Assembly: GCA_946544695.1 (NCBI GenBank)
Contig: CAMNMO010000017.1
Location: forward strand, 1-16,881
Direction of reading: 5' to 3'
DNA length: 16,881 bases
DNA from: an uncultured Ruminococcus sp.
GTDB lineage: Bacteria > Bacillota > Clostridia > Oscillospirales > Ruminococcaceae
Shown: in pieces, positions 1-6,201 of the stretch
How the letters are laid out: the number at the start of each line of letters is the position of its first letter
Numbering within the stretch: the first letter of the stretch is position 1
The notes under the pieces: model-generated
The model's input: the letters and a program-made list of their open reading frames with translations, nothing else
Databases searched by the model: none
Told to the model about the DNA's origin: nothing
Position numbers and translations under genes: made by a program

Positions 1-20
1 CCCCCGCCGTACGGCGGGGG
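1..20. repeat. Perfect 20-bp GC-rich palindrome at window edge
   Basis: The first 20 bases are a perfect palindrome: CCCCCGCCGT followed by its own reverse complement. It would fold as a strong GC hairpin in either RNA strand. There is no T-run on its right side, so it is not a plus-strand terminator. A T-run for a minus-strand terminator would lie outside the window. It may be the remains of a terminator for the neighbouring gene or a backup for the minus-strand gene that starts at 3610. Confidence 0.5.
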
Positions 21-117
21 AGAATACACAAAAAACAGCTTTGTTTTGTCAAAATTGATTTCCGTGTATGGAGACAGACCGCACCGAAATGATACCAAAG
101 TGCATTATGCTTACTTA

Positions 118-152
118 TTAAAAAAACAGAGCCTCCGCAGAGACTCTGTTTC
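118..152 (-). terminator. Intrinsic terminator of the surface-protein gene
   Basis: Read on the minus strand, AAACAGAG pairs with CTCTGTTT around an inner CTC/GAG stem and a short TGCG loop, and is followed directly by a run of T. It lies about 27 bp past the stop codon of the surface-protein gene, the expected position for a Rho-independent terminator. Confidence 0.85.
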
Positions 153-178
153 TGTTATCGCTTATAATTTAAGTAAAC

Positions 179-3100
179 TTACTTCACCCTGACCGAAGCC
201 GAACCGTAAGAACCATTGTAGGTCTTTCCGCCGACAGTGCGGTATGCCTTTACTGTGAAGTAATAAGTGCTTCCGCTCTTGAGACCTGTTTTAGTGTAAC
301 TGCTGCCTGTTGAGGTCGTAAGGCGCTGCCATGTTCCGTTGGCAGATGTCTTGTAATAAACGATGTAGCCTGTTGCACCTGTGACCTTGTTCCATGAAAC
401 AGCAGCCTTGCCCTTTGCGTTAGATGCAACCTTAAAAGTCACATTTGCGGGGTTGGTGGAAGTTGCCTGACCCTTGTAGGTGTCGCTCATAACAGTCTTG
501 CCGCCTACTGTCTTGTACGCACGAACTGTGAAATTATAGGAAGTTCCCGCTTTAAGACCAGAGATGGAAACGCTGTTTGCAGAGACGGTCTTTATCTTCG
601 ACCATTTCTTTGTAATGTTGTTATACTGGTAAACGTAGTAGCCTGTCGCACCGTTTACTTTTGTCCAACTCATTGTGGTCCTTGTCTGTGCAGGCTTGTA
701 GGTTATGCCCTTGACTTCCGGAAGGGTGGTCACGCCTGTAAGGGTGTCAAAGCCCTCACTCTTGACTGTCGTTGTGCCGACTGTCTTGTATGCACGCACT
801 GCAAACTTGTAGGCTGTGCCTGATTTAAGACCGCTTATCGTAACGCTGTTAGCGGTAACAGTCTTGACGTTCTTCCAGGTCTTGGCAGCGGTGTCATACT
901 GATAAACATAGTAGCCCTTTGCGCCGCTCACCTTGTTCCAGCTGACAGTCGCACTGTTGTACTTTGTAGAAGCCACCTTAGCGCCCGATACTTTAGGCAG
1001 AGTCGTCACGCCGCTGACCTGAGCGTACTTAGCAGCAGGGAAGTCCTTGCCGCTTACGGTGTTCACAGTCTTGACTGCGAACTTGTAGGAAGTGCCTGCT
1101 TTCAGGTTCTTGAAGGTGTAGCTGTTTGTCGCCGCCGATACCTTCGCAACTCTCGTCCAGCTGCAGCCGTTTTCGGAAACATAAACGTACTGGTCGGTGT
1201 AGCCGCTGCCCTTAGTCCATGTCACCAAAGCAGAATTGTTGTTGATCTTGCTGACCTTCATGCCCTTGACCAGCGCAGTGGGCGTAGGCGCATTTATCTT
1301 GAAATTCAGCGTTTTGCTGCCCGTGTAACTGCCCTTGCCCGTTATGATGACAGTCGCCGTGCCGACATTAACATTGTTCTTGTAAGTAACAGTGTAATCT
1401 GTGCCGTTTTTCAAAACCGTACTGCCATTCTTGACAGTCACCGCAGGCTTGCGTGCCGTACCGTTGTAGGTGTAAGCTGAGGTGGAAAGGGTGGCAGTGC
1501 AGGTGGAGATAGGCTTTGCATCCAACAATACATAGTCAAAGCCATTGTCAATAGCATACTCCTCACCTGCGGTGTTTTGGTAGCAGTAGATCTTAAAATC
1601 GGGGAGTAAATATGCTTTACCGTCACAATAATAATAACCAAATGCTTCTTCTCCTATGCTTGTTACAGATTTTGGTATGGTTATTTCTTTCAGACTTATG
1701 CAACCTTTAAAAGCATCATAACTAATATTTGTCACACTATCAGGTATGGTTATGCTTGTTATGTTTGAGCAGTCAGAAAATGCTCTCCAACCGATGCTTG
1801 TTACACTATTTGGAATTGTTACGCTTGTCAGATTTGTGCAGTTATAAAAGGCATTATCACTGATATTTGTTACGCTATTTGGAATTGTTACGCTTGTCAG
1901 GTTTGTGCAGTTATAAAAAGCGTTATCGCCAATACTTGTCACACTATCAGGTATGATAATATTCCCTTCGAAATATGTACCATCTATTAATATTCCATTT
2001 ATAGTTACAAATGTGTCTTCGTCTTGTTTCTTTTCAAGCCATTTTGTTCCTTTGAAAGCACCAGACCCAATTCTTGTAACACTATCTGGTATACTTATAT
2101 TTTCTAGGCTTGTGCAACCATTAAAAACATCAGCTCCAATACTTGTAACACTATCCGGTATAGTTATACTTTCTAGGCTTGTGCAGCCAGAAAAAGCACA
2201 CATACTAATATTTGTTACACTGTCAGGTATTGTTATGCTTGTTAGACTTGTGCAGTCTCTAAAAGCATCATAACTAATATTTGTGACACTATTCGGTATA
2301 GTTACGCTTTTTAGGCTTGTACAATCAAAAAAATTAGCTAATTCTATAGATGTTATACTACTGGGTAACGTCACGTTTGTCAGGTTTGTACAACGATAAA
2401 AAGCATACCAACCGATATTTGTTACACTATCGGGTATTGTTATACTTTCAAGGCTTGTGCAGCTATCAAAAGCATTTCCACCGATAAGTGTAACACTATC
2501 AGGAATTGTTATTGTTGATAGGTTTGTACAACCATGGAAAGCATCAAACCCTATACTCGTAACTCCATTATCGATAATTATATTTTTTATATCTTTATTA
2601 TTCACAAATTGCGAACTATACATATATCCGCTGCCGCTTATCCGCAGTGTGCCTTCGTCATCAAGTACCCACGTAAGGTTATCACCACATGTGCCGCTCT
2701 CAATTTGGTCTTCATCGCCTGTTGTGTCATCAACACCCGGATCATATATATACGTTGGATAATACCAAGCACTAGCATGATCGTTATCTACGATAATGTC
2801 TGCATCGTTCAAGTTCAATTCATCATCAAGATATACCGCAACACAATCTTTAACAGTTAGCTTAACCTCTTGAGCTTTTCTAGCATCGTAGCTTAAATTG
2901 TTTTTTACTGCTATAGTACCAAGATGTAACTCATCTTCACCTGTGTCAAAGCCTTTTGTAATTGGATCATATAATATCGACTGATAAGGTTTTGCAACAT
3001 TTTTTATGCCACTTATCGGTTCACGACCTGAAATGTGATTTGCTAATATATTTGCATCGGTTATATTTATTTTATTATCACCATTTATATCGCCGACATG

Positions 3101-3610
3101 ATTCGGATCATCTCCACTTTGTCCGCTGTATTCCCATATTGGTTTTACACTTCTAAAGTGACTAAAGAGTGTTGTAACATCTTTAACATTCAGCTCGCCG
3201 TCAACATTTGCATCCGCTCTTTTTATATCCGTTGCAGTACTATTATTTATTGCTTTCTGTGATTCAGCAGTTTTTTTGTCGGTGTAATAATGTGATATAC
3301 CTTTCAAGGCATCATTATCCCATACAAAACCACTTTCGCCATCATCTTCAACTATTTCACCGTTTTCAGCTTCAAAAGTAAATTGCAGTCCCTGCAAAGG
3401 CTTATCGGATTTAAGATATACATCAAAGTAAGAATAATCCTCGGGGAATACCGTTTCACTTTGTATAACGATCTGAATTGTAACCTCAGGGACGTTCTCC
3501 GCACTCGCAGTTATACCGCCCTGATTATCAAAAACATTCACTGGCATATACCCCGCTGTGCCGAACACAAGAGTAACGGCGCATACAAATGCTGCTATTT
3601 TCTTTCGCAT
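179..3610 (-). CDS. Secreted surface protein: dockerin-like loops, BspA-type LRRs, Ig-like and FN3 domains
   Basis: 1143-residue secreted protein, probably an adhesin or cell-surface/cellulosome-associated scaffold; no catalytic domain was seen. Residues 1-37 form a signal peptide (MRKK, hydrophobic core, ASA cleavage near residue 37). Residues 40-285 form a beta-rich region resembling a cohesin fold, and inside it lie two dockerin-type calcium loops, D133-x-N135-x-D137-G...D144 and D174-x-N176-x-D178...D185. Residues 357-656 hold twelve LRR_5/BspA repeats of about 23 residues (F..C.SL..ITIP.SVT.I). Residues 700-775 look like a bacterial Ig-like module, and 780-1143 hold four fibronectin III domains. 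There is no LPXTG motif or C-terminal membrane segment, so attachment must be through dockerin or another non-covalent route. The ATG at 3610 has a perfect AGGAGGT 7 nt upstream (3618-3624). Expression is probably set by the c-di-GMP riboswitch upstream. The binding target is unknown. Confidence 0.9.
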   Translation of the reverse strand: MRKKIAAFVCAVTLVFGTAGYMPVNVFDNQGGITASAENVPEVTIQIVIQSETVFPEDYSYFDVYLKSDKPLQGLQFTFEAENGEIVEDDGESGFVWDNDALKGISHYYTDKKTAESQKAINNSTATDIKRADANVDGELNVKDVTTLFSHFRSVKPIWEYSGQSGDDPNHVGDINGDNKINITDANILANHISGREPISGIKNVAKPYQSILYDPITKGFDTGEDELHLGTIAVKNNLSYDARKAQEVKLTVKDCVAVYLDDELNLNDADIIVDNDHASAWYYPTYIYDPGVDDTTGDEDQIESGTCGDNLTWVLDDEGTLRISGSGYMYSSQFVNNKDIKNIIIDNGVTSIGFDAFHGCTNLSTITIPDSVTLIGGNAFDSCTSLESITIPDSVTNIGWYAFYRCTNLTNVTLPSSITSIELANFFDCTSLKSVTIPNSVTNISYDAFRDCTSLTSITIPDSVTNISMCAFSGCTSLESITIPDSVTSIGADVFNGCTSLENISIPDSVTRIGSGAFKGTKWLEKKQDEDTFVTINGILIDGTYFEGNIIIPDSVTSIGDNAFYNCTNLTSVTIPNSVTNISDNAFYNCTNLTSVTIPNSVTSIGWRAFSDCSNITSITIPDSVTNISYDAFKGCISLKEITIPKSVTSIGEEAFGYYYCDGKAYLLPDFKIYCYQNTAGEEYAIDNGFDYVLLDAKPISTCTATLSTSAYTYNGTARKPAVTVKNGSTVLKNGTDYTVTYKNNVNVGTATVIITGKGSYTGSKTLNFKINAPTPTALVKGMKVSKINNNSALVTWTKGSGYTDQYVYVSENGCSWTRVAKVSAATNSYTFKNLKAGTSYKFAVKTVNTVSGKDFPAAKYAQVSGVTTLPKVSGAKVASTKYNSATVSWNKVSGAKGYYVYQYDTAAKTWKNVKTVTANSVTISGLKSGTAYKFAVRAYKTVGTTTVKSEGFDTLTGVTTLPEVKGITYKPAQTRTTMSWTKVNGATGYYVYQYNNITKKWSKIKTVSANSVSISGLKAGTSYNFTVRAYKTVGGKTVMSDTYKGQATSTNPANVTFKVASNAKGKAAVSWNKVTGATGYIVYYKTSANGTWQRLTTSTGSSYTKTGLKSGSTYYFTVKAYRTVGGKTYNGSYGSASVRVK
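1643..2542. repeat. Tandem ~69-bp repeats encoding BspA/LRR_5 units
   Basis: Twelve tandem units, eleven of 69 bp and one carrying an insert (about residues 520-565). Each encodes a 23-residue BspA-type leucine-rich repeat. The adjacent units at 1781-1849 and 1850-1918 are nearly identical at the DNA level, sharing for example CTATTTGGAATTGTTACGCT, which suggests recent duplication. The other units are more diverged. Confidence 0.9.
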
Positions 3611-3617
3611 AAGTCAT

Positions 3618-3624
3618 ACCTCCT
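3618..3624 (-). promoter_or_regulatory. Strong Shine-Dalgarno AGGAGGT
   Basis: Minus-strand AGGAGGT lies 7 nt before the ATG at 3610 and fixes the start of the surface-protein gene. It is downstream of the riboswitch terminator, so translation occurs only on read-through transcripts. Confidence 0.85.
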
Positions 3625-3637
3625 GAAATACTTTTAC

Positions 3638-3669
3638 AAAACAAAAAAGCAACGCAAAACGCATTGCTT
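3638..3669 (-). terminator. Riboswitch expression-platform terminator
   Basis: On the minus strand, AAGCAATGC pairs with GCGTTGCTT (one G-U pair) around a GTTTT loop, followed by T6-G-T4. It sits between the c-di-GMP aptamer and the ribosome binding site of the surface-protein gene, so it acts as a conditional terminator in the leader. Its 3' arm (3647-3658) is also complementary to aptamer bases 3736-3750, giving a competing antiterminator. Confidence 0.85.
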
Positions 3670-3697
3670 CAAAGGTCTGCCTTTTTTATGCCTGCAT

Positions 3698-3768
3698 GCA
3701 ACCGGCTGTCATACCTTTCGGCTTAGACCCTTGGCTTTGCGTCATTGCTTTTCAACAATTTTGCCAAT
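3698..3768 (-). promoter_or_regulatory. Cyclic di-GMP-I (GEMM-I) riboswitch aptamer
   Basis: The minus-strand leader carries the GEMM-I signature in order: GGCAAA, a 6-bp stem capped by a GAAA tetraloop (ATTGTT-GAAA-AGCAAT), the conserved GACGCAAAGCC, GGGTCTAAGCC, a second hairpin, GGTATGACAGCCGG and a closing GGTTGC. The CTAAG and TATGA segments match the tetraloop-receptor side of the fold. It lies about 30 nt into the transcript from the promoter at 3805-3833 and is followed by an intrinsic terminator. Known members bind the second messenger c-di-GMP and control motility, adhesion and surface proteins. Here the likely outcome is that ligand favours termination (an OFF switch); that direction is inferred from the pairing pattern. 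Confidence 0.93.
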
Positions 3769-3804
3769 TTTTACTAGCTGTAAATTAGCTATTTCATATA
3801 TATA

Positions 3805-3833
3805 ATTATATAAGATCCTGCATGATTTGTCAA
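3805..3833 (-). promoter_or_regulatory. Consensus sigma-A promoter of the riboswitch transcript
   Basis: On the minus strand TTGACA (3828-3833) and TATAAT (3805-3810) are separated by exactly 17 bp, a perfect consensus promoter. The start site would fall near 3797-3799, giving a leader of about 190 nt that holds the riboswitch. A consensus promoter suggests constitutive initiation with control exerted later, at the riboswitch. Confidence 0.9.
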
Positions 3834-3899
3834 CCATATATGTGCACAAAATGTAGTATGGATTTTTCATGTTTATACTAAATGTACAGCCAAAATAGA

Positions 3900-3932
3900 A
3901 AGGCTGCGTGACCATATCGGTAACGCAGCCTT
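3900..3932 (-). terminator. Terminator downstream of aspartate kinase
   Basis: AAGGCTGCGT and ACGCAGCCTT form a perfect 10-bp stem with a 13-nt loop. On the minus strand it is followed by CTATTTT, a modest U-tract. It lies about 110 bp past the stop of the aspartate kinase gene and upstream of the next promoter, so it most likely ends that transcript. Confidence 0.7.
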
Positions 3933-3981
3933 ATCTGTTTCTTTCATACTTCTTTGTATCCCTTATACCGACGGGATATTA

Positions 3982-4003
3982 TTGCCGAACTTCCGATCGG
4001 CAA
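3982..4003. repeat. Inverted repeat after aspartate kinase gene
   Basis: TTGCCGA and TCGGCAA form a 7-bp stem with an 8-nt loop, about 35 bp past the stop codon of the kinase gene. There is no clear T-run on either strand. It may stabilise the mRNA 3' end or act as an accessory terminator to the hairpin at 3900-3932. Confidence 0.4.
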
Positions 4004-4039
4004 AACTATACTTCGCAAAAGCCCTTTTAGGTTTGCTTA

Positions 4040-5359
4040 TCAAAGCTTGGTCTCAACAAAGATATCGTAGATAGCCTTGTTTGCTTCTTCAAAATCGTCC
4101 TCGCTGACACCGATGATGATATTCAGCTCGCTGGAGCCCTGATCGATCATCTTGACATTTACGTGAGAATGAGCCAGTGCGGAGAAGATCCTGCCTGCTG
4201 TACCTCTGTTGGACTTCATTGCTCTGCCCACTACTGCGATCAGTGCCAGGTCTGTTTCGATGTCGATGGAATCGGGGTGGCAGTTGCGGTGTATACCTGC
4301 CAGTATCTCCTGCTCCTTGTCAGCAAAAGCTTCCTGCTGAACAATGATGGACATGGTGTCGATACCCGAAGGCATGTGCTCGAAATTAACGCCGTTCTTC
4401 TCGAATACTTCCAATACTCTTCTGCCGAAGCCCAGCTCAGCGTTCATCATGTCTTTCTCGATATTTATAACAGTGAAGCCCTTCTTTCCTGCGATACCTG
4501 TGATGGTATACTGGGGCTTCTGTGAAGTAGACTCAACGATCAGTGTGCCAACGTCCTCAGGCTTGTTGGTGTTCTTGATATTTATCGGGATACCTGCCTT
4601 GCGAACAGGGAATATAGCGTCCTCATGCAGAACGGTAGCGCCCATGTAAGAAAGCTCTCTCAGCTCCTTATAAGTGATGGTGGTGATGGGTGCAGGGTCA
4701 TCGATGATCCTGGGGTCGCAGGTCAGGAAACCTGAAACGTCTGTCCAGTTCTCATAGAGGTCTGCATTTACAGCAGCAGCCACGATAGAACCTGTTATAT
4801 CAGAACCGCCTCTGGAGAAAGTCTTGATGGTGTCGTTGGGCATTGAACCGTAGAAACCGGGGATAACTGCGTTGTCAAGACCTTCCAGCCTATCGGTAAG
4901 AGCCTTGTTTGTGCGTCTTGAATCAAACATACCTCTGTCATCAAAATAGATAACGTCAGCAGCGTCTATAAAATTATAACCCAGGTAGTTAGCCAGAACG
5001 ATACCGTTGAGGAATTCACCTCTTGAAGCAGCGTAGTCTCTGCCTGCCTTGCCTATGAAGCATGCCTTGATAACATCAAACTCATTATCCAGCGACAGAT
5101 CAAGACCCAGCTCGTTGATGATGCCGTTGTATCTGTCCTTTATAGCGTCGAATTCTTTTGTGAAATCCTTGCCCTTTGCAGCCAGATCATAGCAGCCGTA
5201 CAGCATATCTGTTACCTTTGTATCAGCTGAAAATCTCTTGCCAGGTGCGGAGGGAACAACAAATCTTCTTGAATCCTCAGCAGTGATTATATCCTTAACT
5301 TTCTTGAACTGTTCAGCGCTTGCCAGTGAGCTTCCGCCGAATTTTACTACCTTTGTCAT
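4040..5359 (-). CDS. lysC: Aspartate kinase (monofunctional, with ACT domains)
   Basis: 439-residue aspartate kinase, the first committed step from aspartate to lysine, threonine, methionine and diaminopimelate: ATP-dependent phosphorylation of L-aspartate in the cytoplasm. The amino-acid kinase domain starts at once with KFGGSS (residues 6-11), the nucleotide-binding signature, and contains the SRGGSD segment typical of the family. The C-terminal part (about 290-439) has two ACT-type regulatory halves, which suggests allosteric feedback by an end-product amino acid; which one cannot be read from sequence. Length fits the clostridial monofunctional class. The gene is monocistronic here, with its own promoter (5429-5457) and terminator (3900-3932). 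Start is ATG with an AAGGGG-like site about 10 nt upstream. The symbol could differ between aspartokinase isozymes. Confidence 0.93.
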   Translation of the reverse strand: MTKVVKFGGSSLASAEQFKKVKDIITAEDSRRFVVPSAPGKRFSADTKVTDMLYGCYDLAAKGKDFTKEFDAIKDRYNGIINELGLDLSLDNEFDVIKACFIGKAGRDYAASRGEFLNGIVLANYLGYNFIDAADVIYFDDRGMFDSRRTNKALTDRLEGLDNAVIPGFYGSMPNDTIKTFSRGGSDITGSIVAAAVNADLYENWTDVSGFLTCDPRIIDDPAPITTITYKELRELSYMGATVLHEDAIFPVRKAGIPINIKNTNKPEDVGTLIVESTSQKPQYTITGIAGKKGFTVINIEKDMMNAELGFGRRVLEVFEKNGVNFEHMPSGIDTMSIIVQQEAFADKEQEILAGIHRNCHPDSIDIETDLALIAVVGRAMKSNRGTAGRIFSALAHSHVNVKMIDQGSSELNIIIGVSEDDFEEANKAIYDIFVETKL

Positions 5360-5428
5360 AACGTGAGACCCCTTCTTAGATAAATTACGCCGAAACAGGT
5401 TAAATTACCTTTTATCAGCACCTTAAAA

Positions 5429-5457
5429 AGTATACCTAATTTCTAAAAATTAGTCAA
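5429..5457 (-). promoter_or_regulatory. Promoter of aspartate kinase gene
   Basis: On the minus strand TTGACT (5452-5457) and TATACT (5429-5434) are separated by 17 bp, about 65 bp upstream of the start codon. The spacer contains an imperfect dyad, CTAATTT (5436-5442) and AAATTAG (5447-5453). The leader is too short to hold a lysine (L-box) riboswitch. Confidence 0.8.
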
Positions 5458-5470
5458 TAGTCAAATATAC

Positions 5471-5487
5471 AAACTTTACTAAAGTTT
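5471..5487. repeat. 17-bp AT palindrome upstream of the lysC promoter
   Basis: AAACTTTA-C-TAAAGTTT is a perfect dyad that starts 14 bp upstream of the -35 element of the aspartate kinase promoter. Its position would suit an activator or repressor operator, but no regulator in the window is clearly linked to it. Confidence 0.5.
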
Positions 5488-5540
5488 TGAATGTGCGTTT
5501 GTGGAATACGCTTGTATTTCGCTGACGGACAGGCGTTGCA

Positions 5541-5581
5541 AAAGCCCCGACAAACATCTGTTTTGTGCTTGTCGGGGCTTT
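5541..5581 (-). terminator. Terminator of nrdDG
   Basis: AAAGCCCCGACAA pairs perfectly with TTGTCGGGGCTTT around a 15-nt loop. Read on the minus strand the stem ends in CTTTT, about 35 bp past the stop of the activase gene. It separates the nrdDG transcript from the aspartate kinase promoter. Confidence 0.85.
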
Positions 5582-5613
5582 ATCTGTCATATCCTGCCGT
5601 TTGATTCAGCGGT

Positions 5614-6138
5614 TCAGTCAAGGTCCATGACCACAGTCTCACCGCATTCCAGTGTCTTTTTCAGGTCGATGATACGCTGATTGTCAGAACCACGGAAAGC
5701 AAGCGATATATTTCTTCTCGCCAGTACGAACTCGCCGTCTACCAGCACATCTATCATTGACAGCATCTCGTCGGTGACCTCGCAGCGCCATTTGCTCTCG
5801 CCAAGCAGCTGGGTCTCCAGCACACAGCCTGTGTAGCACCATATATTTTTCCCGGGAAACTGTTCTCTGACTTTGTGCAGGAACGGTACCAGCACCTGCT
5901 GATTCTCAGGTTCCATAGGTTCGCCGCCAAGCAGTGTGAGACCATCTATATAGTCAGGTGTCAGCATATCGAGCAGCAGCTGTTCGGTCGCAGAGGTAAA
6001 GGGCTGACCGTAGCTGAAATCCCAGGTCATCTCATTAAAGCAGCCTTTGCAGCAATGCCTGCACCCCGAAACGAACAGGCTCACTCTCACACCAAGCCCG
6101 TCGGCTATATCACAGTTTTTTATCTCACCGTAGTTCAT
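5614..6138 (-). CDS. nrdG: Anaerobic ribonucleotide reductase activating protein
   Basis: Radical SAM activase that generates the glycyl radical on NrdD. The family uses a [4Fe-4S] cluster and S-adenosylmethionine, in the cytoplasm under anoxia. The cluster motif CxxxCxxC is visible as SGCRHCCKGC (C26, C30, C33 from the start chosen here), followed by FNEMTW; a TLLGGEP motif near residue 70 is the usual radical SAM glycine-rich segment. A start at ATG 6138 gives 174 residues beginning MNYGEIKNCDIADGLGVRVS, the normal family N-terminus, and has AAGGTG 6-8 nt upstream. A GTG at 6147 is in frame but has no ribosome binding site. It lies 63 bp downstream of nrdD with no terminator between them, so the two form an operon. 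Confidence 0.95.
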   Translation of the reverse strand: MNYGEIKNCDIADGLGVRVSLFVSGCRHCCKGCFNEMTWDFSYGQPFTSATEQLLLDMLTPDYIDGLTLLGGEPMEPENQQVLVPFLHKVREQFPGKNIWCYTGCVLETQLLGESKWRCEVTDEMLSMIDVLVDGEFVLARRNISLAFRGSDNQRIIDLKKTLECGETVVMDLD

Positions 6139-6201
6139 CTTCGTCACCTTGTTTTCTCAGCAGGGAATTCGATGCTGCCCTCATATCTGTCTGTCGTTAT
6201 T

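Noticed and set aside
1643..2542. CRISPR-like or satellite repeat array
   Set aside because: The ~69-bp periodicity keeps a reading frame and encodes BspA-type LRRs; there are no constant repeats with unique spacers.
5360..5430. Lysine riboswitch before aspartate kinase
   Set aside because: The leader from the predicted start site is far too short and shows none of the conserved L-box elements.
6139..6147. GTG start at 6147 for nrdG
   Set aside because: No ribosome binding site precedes it, while ATG 6138 has AAGGTG at proper distance and gives the family-typical N-terminus.
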